From CAYYGL01 sp964471235 (GTDB taxonomy: Bacteria > Calditrichota > Calditrichia > RBG-13-44-9 > J075): 12,422 nucleotides of DNA. Made by a program: the position numbers and the translations under genes. The stretch spans positions 1 through 12,422 of the forward strand of contig CAYYGL010000145.1 in NCBI GenBank assembly GCA_964471235.1, written 5' to 3'. Shown here one piece after another: positions 6,688 through 12,422 of this stretch. Within the stretch, counting starts at the first letter, position 1; each line of letters begins with the position of its first letter. The notes below the pieces were generated by a model. It was not told the origin of the DNA and searched no databases. It saw only the letters and a program-made list of their open reading frames with translations.

Positions 6688-7362
6688 ATGGGGGCTTTTC
6701 ATCCGGTCGTACATCCCGGTGATGAGGTGTCGCAATTTGACAAAAAAATAATTTTACCGAAGCCGGATTTGTGCGGCAAAATCCCATTGGAAACCGTCTT
6801 ACATCGCCGGCGGTCCATTCGGGATTATTCCAATCACTCCTTACCGTTAACCTCAATTTCCCAACTTTTATGGTCTTCGCAGGGAATCACCGAGTCGGCA
6901 GAAATGCGCCGTACTACCCCTTCTGCCGGGGCATTGTATCCATTGGAGATATATGTAGCCGTGGGAAAAGTGGAAGGAGTTCCCACCGGCGGATATCATT
7001 ATCGATGTGGTCATCATGAATTGGTACGGTTGATCGAAAGGGATGTTCGAAGCGAGTTGAGTCGTGCGGCGTTGGGGCAGGCATGGATAGTACGCGCTCC
7101 GGTGGTCTTTGTCATTTCCGCGGTGTATGATCGGGTGACCCGGCGATATGGGAAGCGTGGCATCCGGTATGTCCACATGGAAGCCGGTCACGCTGCCCAA
7201 AATATTTATTTGCAAGCCGTTGCTTTAAACCTGGGCACGGTCGCTGTAGGGGCGTTCCACGACGCTGAGGTTCAAAAGATTTTCCAAATGACGGCAGAAG
7301 AGACCCCGCTATACATCATGCCGATTGGTGTCCCGCTTTTTGGGGCGGGAGGGGTTCGGTGA
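6688..7362 (+). CDS. SagB-type FMN nitroreductase/dehydrogenase
   Basis: A 224-residue protein with the hallmarks of SagB/ThcOx-type nitroreductases: the FMN phosphate motif RRRSIRDY (40-47), TTPSAGALYPLEIYV (76-90), EAGHAAQNIYLQAVALNLGTVAVGAF (165-190) and the end motif ETPLYIMPIGVP. In thiazole/oxazole peptide clusters, relatives oxidise azolines with FMN; many stand-alone members of unknown substrate exist. No YcaO cyclodehydratase, precursor peptide or transporter is next to it here. The start was set at the ATG at 6688 because GGGGGAGA ends 7 bases upstream; the frame continues to a GTG at 6658 that lacks such a site. It probably heads a unit with the YbaK-like gene 60 bases downstream. 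An inverted repeat TTTGA-N9-TCAAA (6647-6665) lies before it. Confidence 0.85.
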   Translation: MGAFHPVVHPGDEVSQFDKKIILPKPDLCGKIPLETVLHRRRSIRDYSNHSLPLTSISQLLWSSQGITESAEMRRTTPSAGALYPLEIYVAVGKVEGVPTGGYHYRCGHHELVRLIERDVRSELSRAALGQAWIVRAPVVFVISAVYDRVTRRYGKRGIRYVHMEAGHAAQNIYLQAVALNLGTVAVGAFHDAEVQKIFQMTAEETPLYIMPIGVPLFGAGGVR

Positions 7363-7422
7363 GGTTAAAAAACAACCACTTAACCACAAACAATGTCGAA
7401 TATATAATCACAGGAGGTCGTT

Positions 7423-7893
7423 ATGCCAGCCAGAAAATTGAAAGAGTTTTTAGACAGTCAGAACGTTCGCTATGTCAGTATTATTCACTCACCGGCGTAT
7501 ACCGCCCAGGAACTTGCCGCCATTGCCCATATTCCCGGGAAAGAGATGGCGAAAACCGTAATCGTCAAATTGGATGGAAACATGGCGATGGTGGTGTTGC
7601 CGGCTTCGCATCATGTGGATTTTTCATTGTTGAAACAAGCCACCCGCGCCCGGGAAATCGAATTAGCCACGGAAGAAGAATTTCAGGAACGGTTTCCGGA
7701 CTGTGAAGTGGGCGCCATGCCGCCGTTTGGTAATCTTTATGATTTGCCGGTCTTTGTTGCCGCCCGGCTCAGAGAAGATGAAGAGATTGTGTTCAATGCC
7801 GGCTCCCATAGCGAGTTGATGCGTTTGGCTTACCGGGATTTCGAACGACTGGTGCAGCCGACAGTTCTGGAATTTGCAGTGCAAAATGAATAA
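7423..7893 (+). CDS. YbaK/ProX-type aminoacyl-tRNA deacylase
   Basis: A 156-residue, single-domain protein, the usual length. Family motifs: HSPAYTAQELA (22-32), AKTVIVKLDG with the conserved K44, AMVVLPAS, GAMPPFGNLYDLPVFV (97-112, the GxxPP loop) and FNAGSHSELMRL (124-135). Proteins of this family hydrolyse mischarged tRNA in trans, for instance Cys- or Ala-tRNA(Pro). Which tRNA this member edits cannot be told from sequence; the YeaK/EbsC and ProX groups are possible as well as YbaK. An AGGAGG Shine-Dalgarno is 6 bases before the ATG. A frame overlapping the first half is a shadow. Confidence 0.88.
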   Translation: MPARKLKEFLDSQNVRYVSIIHSPAYTAQELAAIAHIPGKEMAKTVIVKLDGNMAMVVLPASHHVDFSLLKQATRAREIELATEEEFQERFPDCEVGAMPPFGNLYDLPVFVAARLREDEEIVFNAGSHSELMRLAYRDFERLVQPTVLEFAVQNE

Positions 7894-7894
7894 A

Positions 7895-7915
7895 GCAGAA
7901 TGCTGCTCATTCTGC
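7895..7915 (+). terminator. Hairpin after the YbaK-like gene
   Basis: GCAGAATG pairs perfectly with CATTCTGC around a 5-base loop, starting one base after the TAA stop. The nearest T-run (TTTTT, about 7935) is 20 bases further on, so it is either a weak terminator or an mRNA-end stabiliser. Confidence 0.4.
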
Positions 7916-7996
7916 CATTCGTCCGGAAACGACAATTTTTATCAAAAAAGATTTTTTCTTATTTTTTCTGTATCATCGTTTTTCCCAACGCATCAT

Positions 7997-8012
7997 AATT
8001 ACGTTCATAATT
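7997..8012. promoter_or_regulatory. Possible operator upstream of the peroxiredoxin
   Basis: AATTA-CGTTCA-TAATT is a perfect 5-bp inverted repeat, overlapping a 12-bp-period direct repeat of CATAATT (7994-8000, 8006-8012). A weak promoter pair TTCATA (8004-8009) and TAATAT (8027-8032), 17 bases apart, overlaps it, so a bound regulator could block or recruit polymerase for the peroxiredoxin. Confidence 0.3.
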
Positions 8013-8052
8013 GTTCGAAGTTCGTGTAATATGCAATTAAAAGGAGGATGTT

Positions 8053-8715
8053 ATGAGTGAAGTTGAAACTTCCGGTACGGTAGAGGTCCCATCCTTACCC
8101 CGAATTAATGAACCTGCTCCCCAGTTTACCGCGAATACCACCCATGGTCAGCTCAGCCTGTCCGATTTCAAAGGCAAATGGGTGGTGTTGTTTTCCCATC
8201 CGGCGGACTTTACCCCGGTATGTACTACCGAGTTTTTGGCTTTTGCCAGGCGGTTCGATGAATTTCAAAAACGGAATACCCAGGTCATCGGGTTAAGTAT
8301 CGACAGCATCTATTCTCATATTGCCTGGATACGCAATATTGAGGATAAGTTCGGTATCAAAATTCCTTTCCCGGTTATTGCCGACCTGGATATGAAAGTT
8401 GCCAAACTTTACGGGATGATTCATCCCCACGCATCGGACACCAGTGCCGTACGGGCTGTATTTGTGATTGATCCGGAACAGAAACTGCGGGCAATGATTT
8501 ACTACCCGCTCACCAACGGTCGCAGCATTGACGAGGTACTTCGCCTGGTGGATGCCCTGCAGACCACTGATAAATACCAGGTAGCGACCCCGGAAAATTG
8601 GCACCCCGGTGAGCAGGTGATTGTGCCCCCGCCCACCACCCAGGAAGAAGCCGAAAAGCGGGTGAAAGAGCCCTACGAAGTAACCGATTGGTATTTTTCC
8701 CGGAAGAAATTATAA
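8053..8715 (+). CDS. 1-Cys (Prx6-type) peroxiredoxin
   Basis: A 220-residue peroxiredoxin with the long C-terminal arm of the Prx6 group. The active site is SHPADFTPVCTTEF with P50, T54 and peroxidatic C57; R134 in SAVRAVFVIDP completes the catalytic set. It reduces hydrogen peroxide and alkyl hydroperoxides in the cytoplasm. C57 is the only cysteine in the protein: the conserved C-terminal phrase reads TDWYFSRKKL, where many bacterial and archaeal relatives have WYFC, so resolution must use an external thiol or other reductant. An AAGGAGGA Shine-Dalgarno precedes the ATG. A strong terminator follows at 8730-8761. Confidence 0.95.
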   Translation: MSEVETSGTVEVPSLPRINEPAPQFTANTTHGQLSLSDFKGKWVVLFSHPADFTPVCTTEFLAFARRFDEFQKRNTQVIGLSIDSIYSHIAWIRNIEDKFGIKIPFPVIADLDMKVAKLYGMIHPHASDTSAVRAVFVIDPEQKLRAMIYYPLTNGRSIDEVLRLVDALQTTDKYQVATPENWHPGEQVIVPPPTTQEEAEKRVKEPYEVTDWYFSRKKL

Positions 8716-8729
8716 TCTTGCACTTCTAC

Positions 8730-8761
8730 AAGAGCGAAGGTTTGTGCCTTCGCTCTTTTTA
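8730..8761 (+). terminator. Rho-independent terminator after the peroxiredoxin
   Basis: AAGAGCGAAGG pairs perfectly with CCTTCGCTCTT around TTTGTG (11 bp), followed by T residues to 8760. It ends 33 bases before the next gene. Confidence 0.92.
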
Positions 8762-8793
8762 TGCCCCAAACTTCTTTAGCCGGGGGGAGTAAG

Positions 8794-9264
8794 ATGAAAC
8801 GGAATAAAACCTGGAAAGAAAAGCTGTTAGACAGCAAAGACTTGCCCCGGGTGGAACCGATTCCGGAAAAGATGCAATCCCGCTGGGGATCCGGTACCAT
8901 GGTGATTCCGGCACCTGTTGAAGTGGATGAGGTGATGCGCAGTGTACCGCCAGGTAAATTGATAACCATCAATCAAATCCGTGCCCGGCTGGCAAAAAAG
9001 CACCATGCAACCATCGGTTGTCCCATGACCACCGGTATTTTTGCCTGGATTGCCGCCCATGCCGCTGAGGAAGATGCCCGGAACGGCATGGAAAATATCA
9101 CCCCGTACTGGCGCACCTTAAAAAACGGCGGAGTGTTGAATGAAAAATATCCCGGCGGTGTCACACATCAAAAAGAATTACTGGAAAAGGAAGGGCACAC
9201 TGTTATCAAGAAAGGCAAGCATTACCGGGTAGCGAATTTTGAAGACTTTTTAGTGGAAGATTAA
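8794..9264 (+). CDS. MGMT-like DNA-binding-domain protein without the PCHR site
   Basis: A 156-residue protein starting MKRNKTWKEKLLDSKDLPRV. The core VPPGKLITINQIRARLAKKH (51-70) through IGCPMTTGIFAWIAAHAAEE (74-93) resembles the C-terminal DNA-binding domain of O6-methylguanine methyltransferases, but the catalytic Pro-Cys-His-Arg motif is absent; the single cysteine is C76 in IGCPMTTG. The following TPYWRTLKNGGVLNEKYPGG and LLEKEGHTVIKKGKHYRV fit the same short family, usually labelled 'MGMT family protein'. It may recognise alkylated or other DNA lesions like alkyltransferase-like proteins; this is inference. The ATG at 8794 was chosen because GGGGGGAGT precedes it; an in-frame ATG at 8761 overlaps the terminator T-run. 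There is no room for a promoter after that terminator. Confidence 0.75.
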   Translation: MKRNKTWKEKLLDSKDLPRVEPIPEKMQSRWGSGTMVIPAPVEVDEVMRSVPPGKLITINQIRARLAKKHHATIGCPMTTGIFAWIAAHAAEEDARNGMENITPYWRTLKNGGVLNEKYPGGVTHQKELLEKEGHTVIKKGKHYRVANFEDFLVED

Positions 9265-9299
9265 GCAGGGGGCAGGGTCTTTTCTGAAATGAATCAAAC

Positions 9300-9329
9300 G
9301 AGCCGACAGGTGACGCTATCGGCTCTTTT
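9300..9329 (+). terminator. Terminator after the MGMT-like gene
   Basis: GAGCCGA (9300-9306) pairs with TCGGCTC (9319-9325) around a 12-base loop, followed by TTTT. It lies between convergent genes; the T-run favours plus-strand termination. Confidence 0.65.
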
Positions 9330-9342
9330 GGTACGCATCAGG

Positions 9343-9930
9343 TTATTCATTGGGATGAAATGCCTCGATATTCACTTTTATTTTTACCTCATTTGCTACC
9401 ACCAAACCGCCGTTATCCAGCGTTCTGCTCCAGGAAACCCCAAAATCCTGGCGATTGATCACCATCTCACCTTCCATCCCAACCCGTGTATCTCCCCGCG
9501 GATCGATAATGACCCCATTGATCCGAAAAGGCAGTTTCACTTCCCGGGTTACATCCCGGATGGTTAAATCGCCAATCATCACATATTCATCATCCCCCTT
9601 TTTCTCGACCTTTTTACTCCGAAAGGTAATCTGGGGATAATTTGCCACATCCAGGAAATCCTTGCTTTTCAGATGTCGATCCCGCCTGGGGTTGTCGGTA
9701 TTGATGCTGGCAGCATCGATAACCACCTCTACTTCCATTTTGGTTGGATCCTCTTTGTCAAATACGATGTTCGCGGTAAAGTCTTTGAATTCACCGGGAA
9801 CCGTGCTGATGACCATGTGCTTGACATAAAAATTGATGGAAGAATGCGCCGGGTCCAGTTGAAACACATCCCCGGCAAATAAACTGCTTATTAGAACAAC
9901 AAAAATGAGACTTCGCAACACAAGACGCAT
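9343..9930 (-). CDS. yceI: Exported YceI-family lipocalin-like protein
   Basis: A 195-residue protein with a signal peptide (hydrophobic 7-18, likely cleavage after SLFAG near residue 20). The mature part is a complete YceI domain: FQLDPAHSSINFYVKHMVIS (23-42), PGEFKDFTANIVFD, the segment around DNPRRDRHLKSKDFLDVANYPQITF, the GDLTIRDVTREVKLPF repeat and a final GVSWSRTLDNGGLVVANEVKI. The fold is a lipocalin-like barrel that binds polyisoprenoids in characterised members; the physiological role is uncertain. The start at 9930 follows AAAGGAGGAAATGGT. The gene is convergent with the MGMT-like gene and transcribed alone. Confidence 0.93.
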   Translation of the reverse strand: MRLVLRSLIFVVLISSLFAGDVFQLDPAHSSINFYVKHMVISTVPGEFKDFTANIVFDKEDPTKMEVEVVIDAASINTDNPRRDRHLKSKDFLDVANYPQITFRSKKVEKKGDDEYVMIGDLTIRDVTREVKLPFRINGVIIDPRGDTRVGMEGEMVINRQDFGVSWSRTLDNGGLVVANEVKIKVNIEAFHPNE

Positions 9931-9955
9931 ACCATTTCCTCCTTTCTAAGGTAAA

Positions 9956-9964
9956 ATTTTATCA
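9956..9964 (-). promoter_or_regulatory. Extended -10 promoter of the YceI gene
   Basis: On the minus strand TGA-TAAAAT fits TGn plus five of six bases of TATAAT. The start of transcription would fall near 9949, leaving a leader of about 19 bases that still contains the AAAGGAGG site. No -35 is evident. The remaining DNA from 9965 to 10137 shows no gene I can support. Confidence 0.4.
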
Positions 9965-10137
9965 ACCGACCGGGGGACTATTTGTAAAATCAAACCAATA
10001 CGAACTAACCAGGGGGCTTTCATACGAGCACCGGGAGTATAACAAGAAAAAAACAAACGTTCCACCTGCAATCAAGGTTCCATAAATAGGTGTAAAAAAA
10101 CTTCGAAGAAAGCAAACGATACAACCATACCGGGAAA

Positions 10138-10157
10138 ATTACAAGATGTTTTGTAAT
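10138..10157. promoter_or_regulatory. Palindromic operator candidate upstream of the repeat protein
   Basis: ATTACAA-GATGTT-TTGTAAT is a perfect 7-bp inverted repeat with a 6-base spacer, a geometry typical of dimeric helix-turn-helix repressors. Its centre is about 50 bases upstream of the predicted transcription start near 10199. No regulator gene is adjacent. Confidence 0.45.
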
Positions 10158-10183
10158 GAGATGAATCTTTTCTGTCGTAGATG

Positions 10184-10192
10184 TGGTATGAT
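10184..10192 (+). promoter_or_regulatory. Extended -10 promoter of the repeat protein
   Basis: TGG-TATGAT fits TGn plus five of six bases of TATAAT. It overlaps the in-frame ATG at 10181, which therefore cannot be the natural start if this is the promoter; the leader to the ATG at 10235 would be about 36 bases. Confidence 0.45.
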
Positions 10193-10234
10193 ATTCATTG
10201 TTTCGTTTGGCGTAATCAAATTCCGGAAGATCAG

Positions 10235-12007
10235 ATGTCCCTGTCCATAAAACAAGTTTCACAGAATTATCAGGAGTGTTACCGGTTAATCTGTCGGGTG
10301 ATGGAGAGTCATTTGGGTCGCCAGGGGCATGAAGCGGACCTCTCCCGCCCGGAGATTGTCGAATTATGCCAATCCGTTCTGGGGCATGAACCGGTGGTTC
10401 GGCTGCTTCAGCAGAAACCGTTTAGAGAATCGGTTTATCAATCGGTGGTCCAGCAGGCTGTTGATGAAGTTAAGAAAATGTTGTTCCCGGATGTGGCAAA
10501 AAAGCGATTTGTTTCCATTGAAGCAGTGGGGGAGAAAGGGTGGCATTGCGAAACGCAAATCGAGTGGGAAGATGAGCAGCTTTCAGTATCACATCCGGAA
10601 AGGGTGATAACCTATCTCCAGGAGCATCTCTCACCACCGTCATTTCGTTACCTTACCGAAGTGCTGATTGCCAGGCAAAAAATACCACTGCCGTATGGAA
10701 CAGGTTCCACCGGCCACAGTCGTTCTTCTCTATCGTCGCTTCCGATCGAGCAAATAGAACAGAAACTGAAACTGCTCCGCCGGTTTTATCCAGAGGGAGA
10801 AATCCGGGATACCAGTCGTTTGAACGGATTGGAAGATTTAACCGAATCGCAGGTTATCCATGCTTACCTGAATGTGTACCTGGGAATCGAACGCTTTTTT
10901 CCCCCGAATTTTTTACAAAAAGACGGTGAGAACCGGGCTGCGCTGTTGATACGGTTTCTCATCGAGGAAATTCTCCAAACTCATCCCGAAACCGTTTTGC
11001 GCCAAAAGGATGAGACTTTTTTCATTCGTCATAAATTGCAGAATGTCTATCGCTTTTTTAATTATTCCGCCAACCGGGCGCTGCGGAATGCCTATCCTGA
11101 CCTGATTCACCCCTGGCTGGGGAGCCGCTGCTCCACACAGTACTGGGAGAAAACGGAACACCGGGCTGAAGCAATCCGCTGGCTGGTGGAAGACCGGTTG
11201 GGGCTTTCCCCACAGCAGTTGTTTAAAGCCAATATTTCCAGAGATGATTTTGCCCGAAACGGGTTATCTTATATGTTCAATCAATACTACAACTCCGTTT
11301 CCCGGGCGCTGGGAGAGGCATACCCCCATCTCCAGCCCTGGGAAATAGGCAAGGTGCCGTTTGATTTTTGGACCGATGAGCGAGCGGCTCAGGCTATCCG
11401 CTGGATGATTGCCCGCAAAGGCTGGCAGATGGCGGAATTGCCGGAGAAAGTTCGCCGGAAAGAATTTACCCGCAAAACCTTTACGGAGTTCGGTTTAGCG
11501 ACTCTTTTCGAGAAAAAATTTTCCCGGAATTTTTACCGGGTGATTTCCGCCGCTTACCCGGGAGAGTTTTATCCCTGGGAATTCGGGAAGATCGCTTCTC
11601 AATACTGGGAAACCCCTTCTCATGTGTTTGAGGCTTCCCGGTGGATTGCCGAACAGGAAGGGATTCCGGAAGAGCAGATTCCCCCGGCGATTCGCCAGAA
11701 GCGGCTGGGGAATCATATTTTTCGGAAATACTCGATTGGGACGGCTTTAAAAAAATGGTGCGGCGGGAAGATTGAGCAGATGTTTGCGCCCTGGCTGTGG
11801 CGGGAGCATCAATTTTTCCTGCGGGAGCATAAACTGTTGCGTAAAATCAAAACGCTAAAAAAGCAGCAAAAAGCGGATCACTTGCTGTATTATTTGTTGT
11901 ATGGATTTTTCTTCTACGATGTGCAATTGAATAACCGGGAAACCGATATGCGCTACGAGCGGATCGCCAACCGGATACAGCGGCGATCCGTCTCTTATGA
12001 AAACTGA
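10235..12007 (+). CDS. 590-aa repeat protein, function unknown
   Basis: A soluble-looking protein with no signal peptide or membrane segment. I do not recognise the family. The N-terminal 200 residues are helical and charged, with no known catalytic motif seen. From about residue 213 to 519 there are three clear tandem units of 76-78 residues and one degenerate unit before them. Consensus: a PW-(E/L)-x-G-K start, an aromatic-W pair (QYW, DFW, QYW), A-(I/S)-RW-(L/M/I), an F/L position near the middle, an S/N-R-x-(L/I) helix, ending AYP. The tail (520-590) is rich in Lys, Arg and Tyr. The repeats suggest a helical nucleic-acid- or protein-binding array; this is inference. The start at 10235 follows GGAAGA and a promoter at 10184-10192; the upstream ATG at 10181 overlaps that promoter. 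It ends with a terminator and is convergent with metK. Confidence 0.75.
   Translation: MSLSIKQVSQNYQECYRLICRVMESHLGRQGHEADLSRPEIVELCQSVLGHEPVVRLLQQKPFRESVYQSVVQQAVDEVKKMLFPDVAKKRFVSIEAVGEKGWHCETQIEWEDEQLSVSHPERVITYLQEHLSPPSFRYLTEVLIARQKIPLPYGTGSTGHSRSSLSSLPIEQIEQKLKLLRRFYPEGEIRDTSRLNGLEDLTESQVIHAYLNVYLGIERFFPPNFLQKDGENRAALLIRFLIEEILQTHPETVLRQKDETFFIRHKLQNVYRFFNYSANRALRNAYPDLIHPWLGSRCSTQYWEKTEHRAEAIRWLVEDRLGLSPQQLFKANISRDDFARNGLSYMFNQYYNSVSRALGEAYPHLQPWEIGKVPFDFWTDERAAQAIRWMIARKGWQMAELPEKVRRKEFTRKTFTEFGLATLFEKKFSRNFYRVISAAYPGEFYPWEFGKIASQYWETPSHVFEASRWIAEQEGIPEEQIPPAIRQKRLGNHIFRKYSIGTALKKWCGGKIEQMFAPWLWREHQFFLREHKLLRKIKTLKKQQKADHLLYYLLYGFFFYDVQLNNRETDMRYERIANRIQRRSVSYEN
10871..11098 (+). repeat. 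Degenerate first protein repeat unit
   Basis: Encodes residues about 213-288 of the repeat protein. It ends in the shared phrase RALRNAYP and has the central LIRFLIEE in place of AIRWLVE, but lacks the PW and paired-W positions of the later units. Confidence 0.45.
11099..11326 (+). repeat. Protein repeat unit 1
   Basis: Encodes residues 289-364 (76 aa): begins DLIHPWLGS, includes QYWEKTEHRAEAIRWLVE and DDFARNGLSYMF, ends SRALGEAYP. Confidence 0.7.
11327..11560 (+). repeat. Protein repeat unit 2
   Basis: Encodes residues 365-442 (78 aa): begins HLQPWEIGK, includes DFWTDERAAQAIRWMIA and FTEFGLATLF, ends RVISAAYP. Confidence 0.7.
11561..11791 (+). repeat. Protein repeat unit 3
   Basis: Encodes residues 443-519 (77 aa): begins GEFYPWEFGK, includes QYWETPSHVFEASRWIAE; the second half is more diverged and ends FAP in place of AYP. 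Confidence 0.65.
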
Positions 12008-12013
12008 CCATTG

Positions 12014-12047
12014 AGGGAAGTGGTAAAACGCTCCACCCCTGTTTTTT
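12014..12047 (+). terminator. Terminator of the repeat protein gene
   Basis: AGGG-(aa)-GTGG pairs with CCAC-CCCT: eight base pairs with a 2-base bulge and 9-base loop, followed by G and six T. The T-run overlaps the metK stop codon on the other strand, so the two genes are tightly convergent. Confidence 0.6.
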
Positions 12048-12422
12048 ATAACATGGATTTGATTTCTGCTACCTTATCCAATCGTTCCCAGGTAAAATTC
12101 TCATCATCTCGACCGAAATGCCCGTAAGCAGCGGTTTGTCGATAACGCGGTTTCAATAAATCCAACTGGCTGATGATGCTCTGGGGGCGCAGGTCAAATA
12201 CTTTCCGGATGATTTCCACGATTCGTTGATTATCAATTTTCCCGGTGCCGAAAGTTTCCACCATCACCGAAACCGGTTCGGCATGACCAATGACGTAGGC
12301 GACCTGAATTTCCAGCCGGTCTGCCACCCCGGCTGCCACCAGGTTTTTTGCCACGTAGCGGGAAATATATGCCCCGGAGCGATCCACTTTGGAGGGGTCT
12401 TTTCCGGAGAAAGCGCCGCCGC
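12046..12422 (-). CDS. metK: S-adenosylmethionine synthase, C-terminal part
   Basis: The last 124 codons of metK; the frame is open to the right edge, so the N-terminal two thirds lie outside. The reading begins GGAFSGKDPSKVDRSGAYISRY, the strongly conserved C-terminal domain start with the Lys/Asp-bearing active-site loop, then VIGHAEPVSVMVETFGTG and the final RQTAAYGHFGRDDENFTWERLDK. The enzyme makes S-adenosylmethionine from methionine and ATP in the cytoplasm. A GTG at 12385-12387 is internal, not a start. No frameshift is seen in the visible part. Confidence 0.96.
   Translation of the reverse strand, partial: GGAFSGKDPSKVDRSGAYISRYVAKNLVAAGVADRLEIQVAYVIGHAEPVSVMVETFGTGKIDNQRIVEIIRKVFDLRPQSIISQLDLLKPRYRQTAAYGHFGRDDENFTWERLDKVAEIKSML

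Noticed and set aside
8761..8793. Earlier ATG for the MGMT-like gene
   Set aside because: It overlaps the T-run of the terminator and has no ribosome-binding site; GGGGGGAGT stands before the ATG at 8794.
10020..10262. 80-codon minus-strand frame in the gap before the repeat protein
   Set aside because: It overlaps the start of the 590-aa gene, covers the palindrome and promoter, lacks a ribosome-binding site and has no recognisable features.
12046..12387. metK fragment as a complete short gene starting at GTG 12387
   Set aside because: The frame continues open to the window edge and encodes conserved MetK sequence upstream of that GTG.
1..12422. CRISPR arrays, tRNA/rRNA genes, insertion sequences or prophage
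   Set aside because: No regularly spaced direct repeats, cloverleaf-like sequence, transposase or phage gene was seen on either strand by reading.

Overview
The window reads as a chromosomal segment of a diderm (Gram-negative type) bacterium. It encodes a signal-peptide outer-membrane barrel protein, a lipobox lipoprotein and an exported YceI-type lipocalin, and its housekeeping genes have bacterial Shine-Dalgarno signals. No gene fixes the phylum. The mixture (AddB-like nuclease, YceI, 1-Cys peroxiredoxin, a short MGMT-like protein, SagB-type oxidoreductase) would suit an FCB-group or Calditrichota-like lineage, but that is a weak guess. No phage, transposase, CRISPR, tRNA or rRNA sequence is visible.

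Layout, left to right. Positions 1-2011 (minus) hold a large AddB/PD-(D/E)XK-type recombination protein whose 3' end is cut by the window edge. Positions 2012-2517 form a regulatory island on the other strand. It contains an FNR-like box, an extended -10 promoter, a CRP-like box, two tiny closely spaced ORFs (14 and 18 codons, each with a ribosome-binding site) and a rho-independent terminator. The 18-residue product alternates lysine/arginine with hydrophobic residues almost perfectly. Next come an orphan OmpR/PhoB-type response regulator (minus) and, divergently, an outer-membrane barrel protein. The plus strand then carries a TatD-family metallo-DNase, a small membrane PH-domain protein, a lipoprotein, a stand-alone SagB-type nitroreductase, a YbaK-type aminoacyl-tRNA deacylase, a 1-Cys (Prx6-type) peroxiredoxin and a short MGMT-like DNA-binding-domain protein. 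A YceI-family exported protein lies on the minus strand. A 590-residue protein of unknown function, built around 76-78-residue repeats, follows on the plus strand. The window closes with the 3' end of metK (minus), convergent with that gene.

Functional themes are DNA maintenance (AddB-like, TatD, MGMT-like), oxidant and redox handling (peroxiredoxin, flavin oxidoreductase) and envelope proteins. Most genes look like separate transcription units, each with its own ribosome-binding site. Several are preceded by extended -10 promoters (TGnTAnnnT type) without a clear -35, and these also settle start codons for TatD and the repeat protein. The most interesting parts are the mini-operon at 2209-2407 and the repeat protein with its palindromic upstream site.
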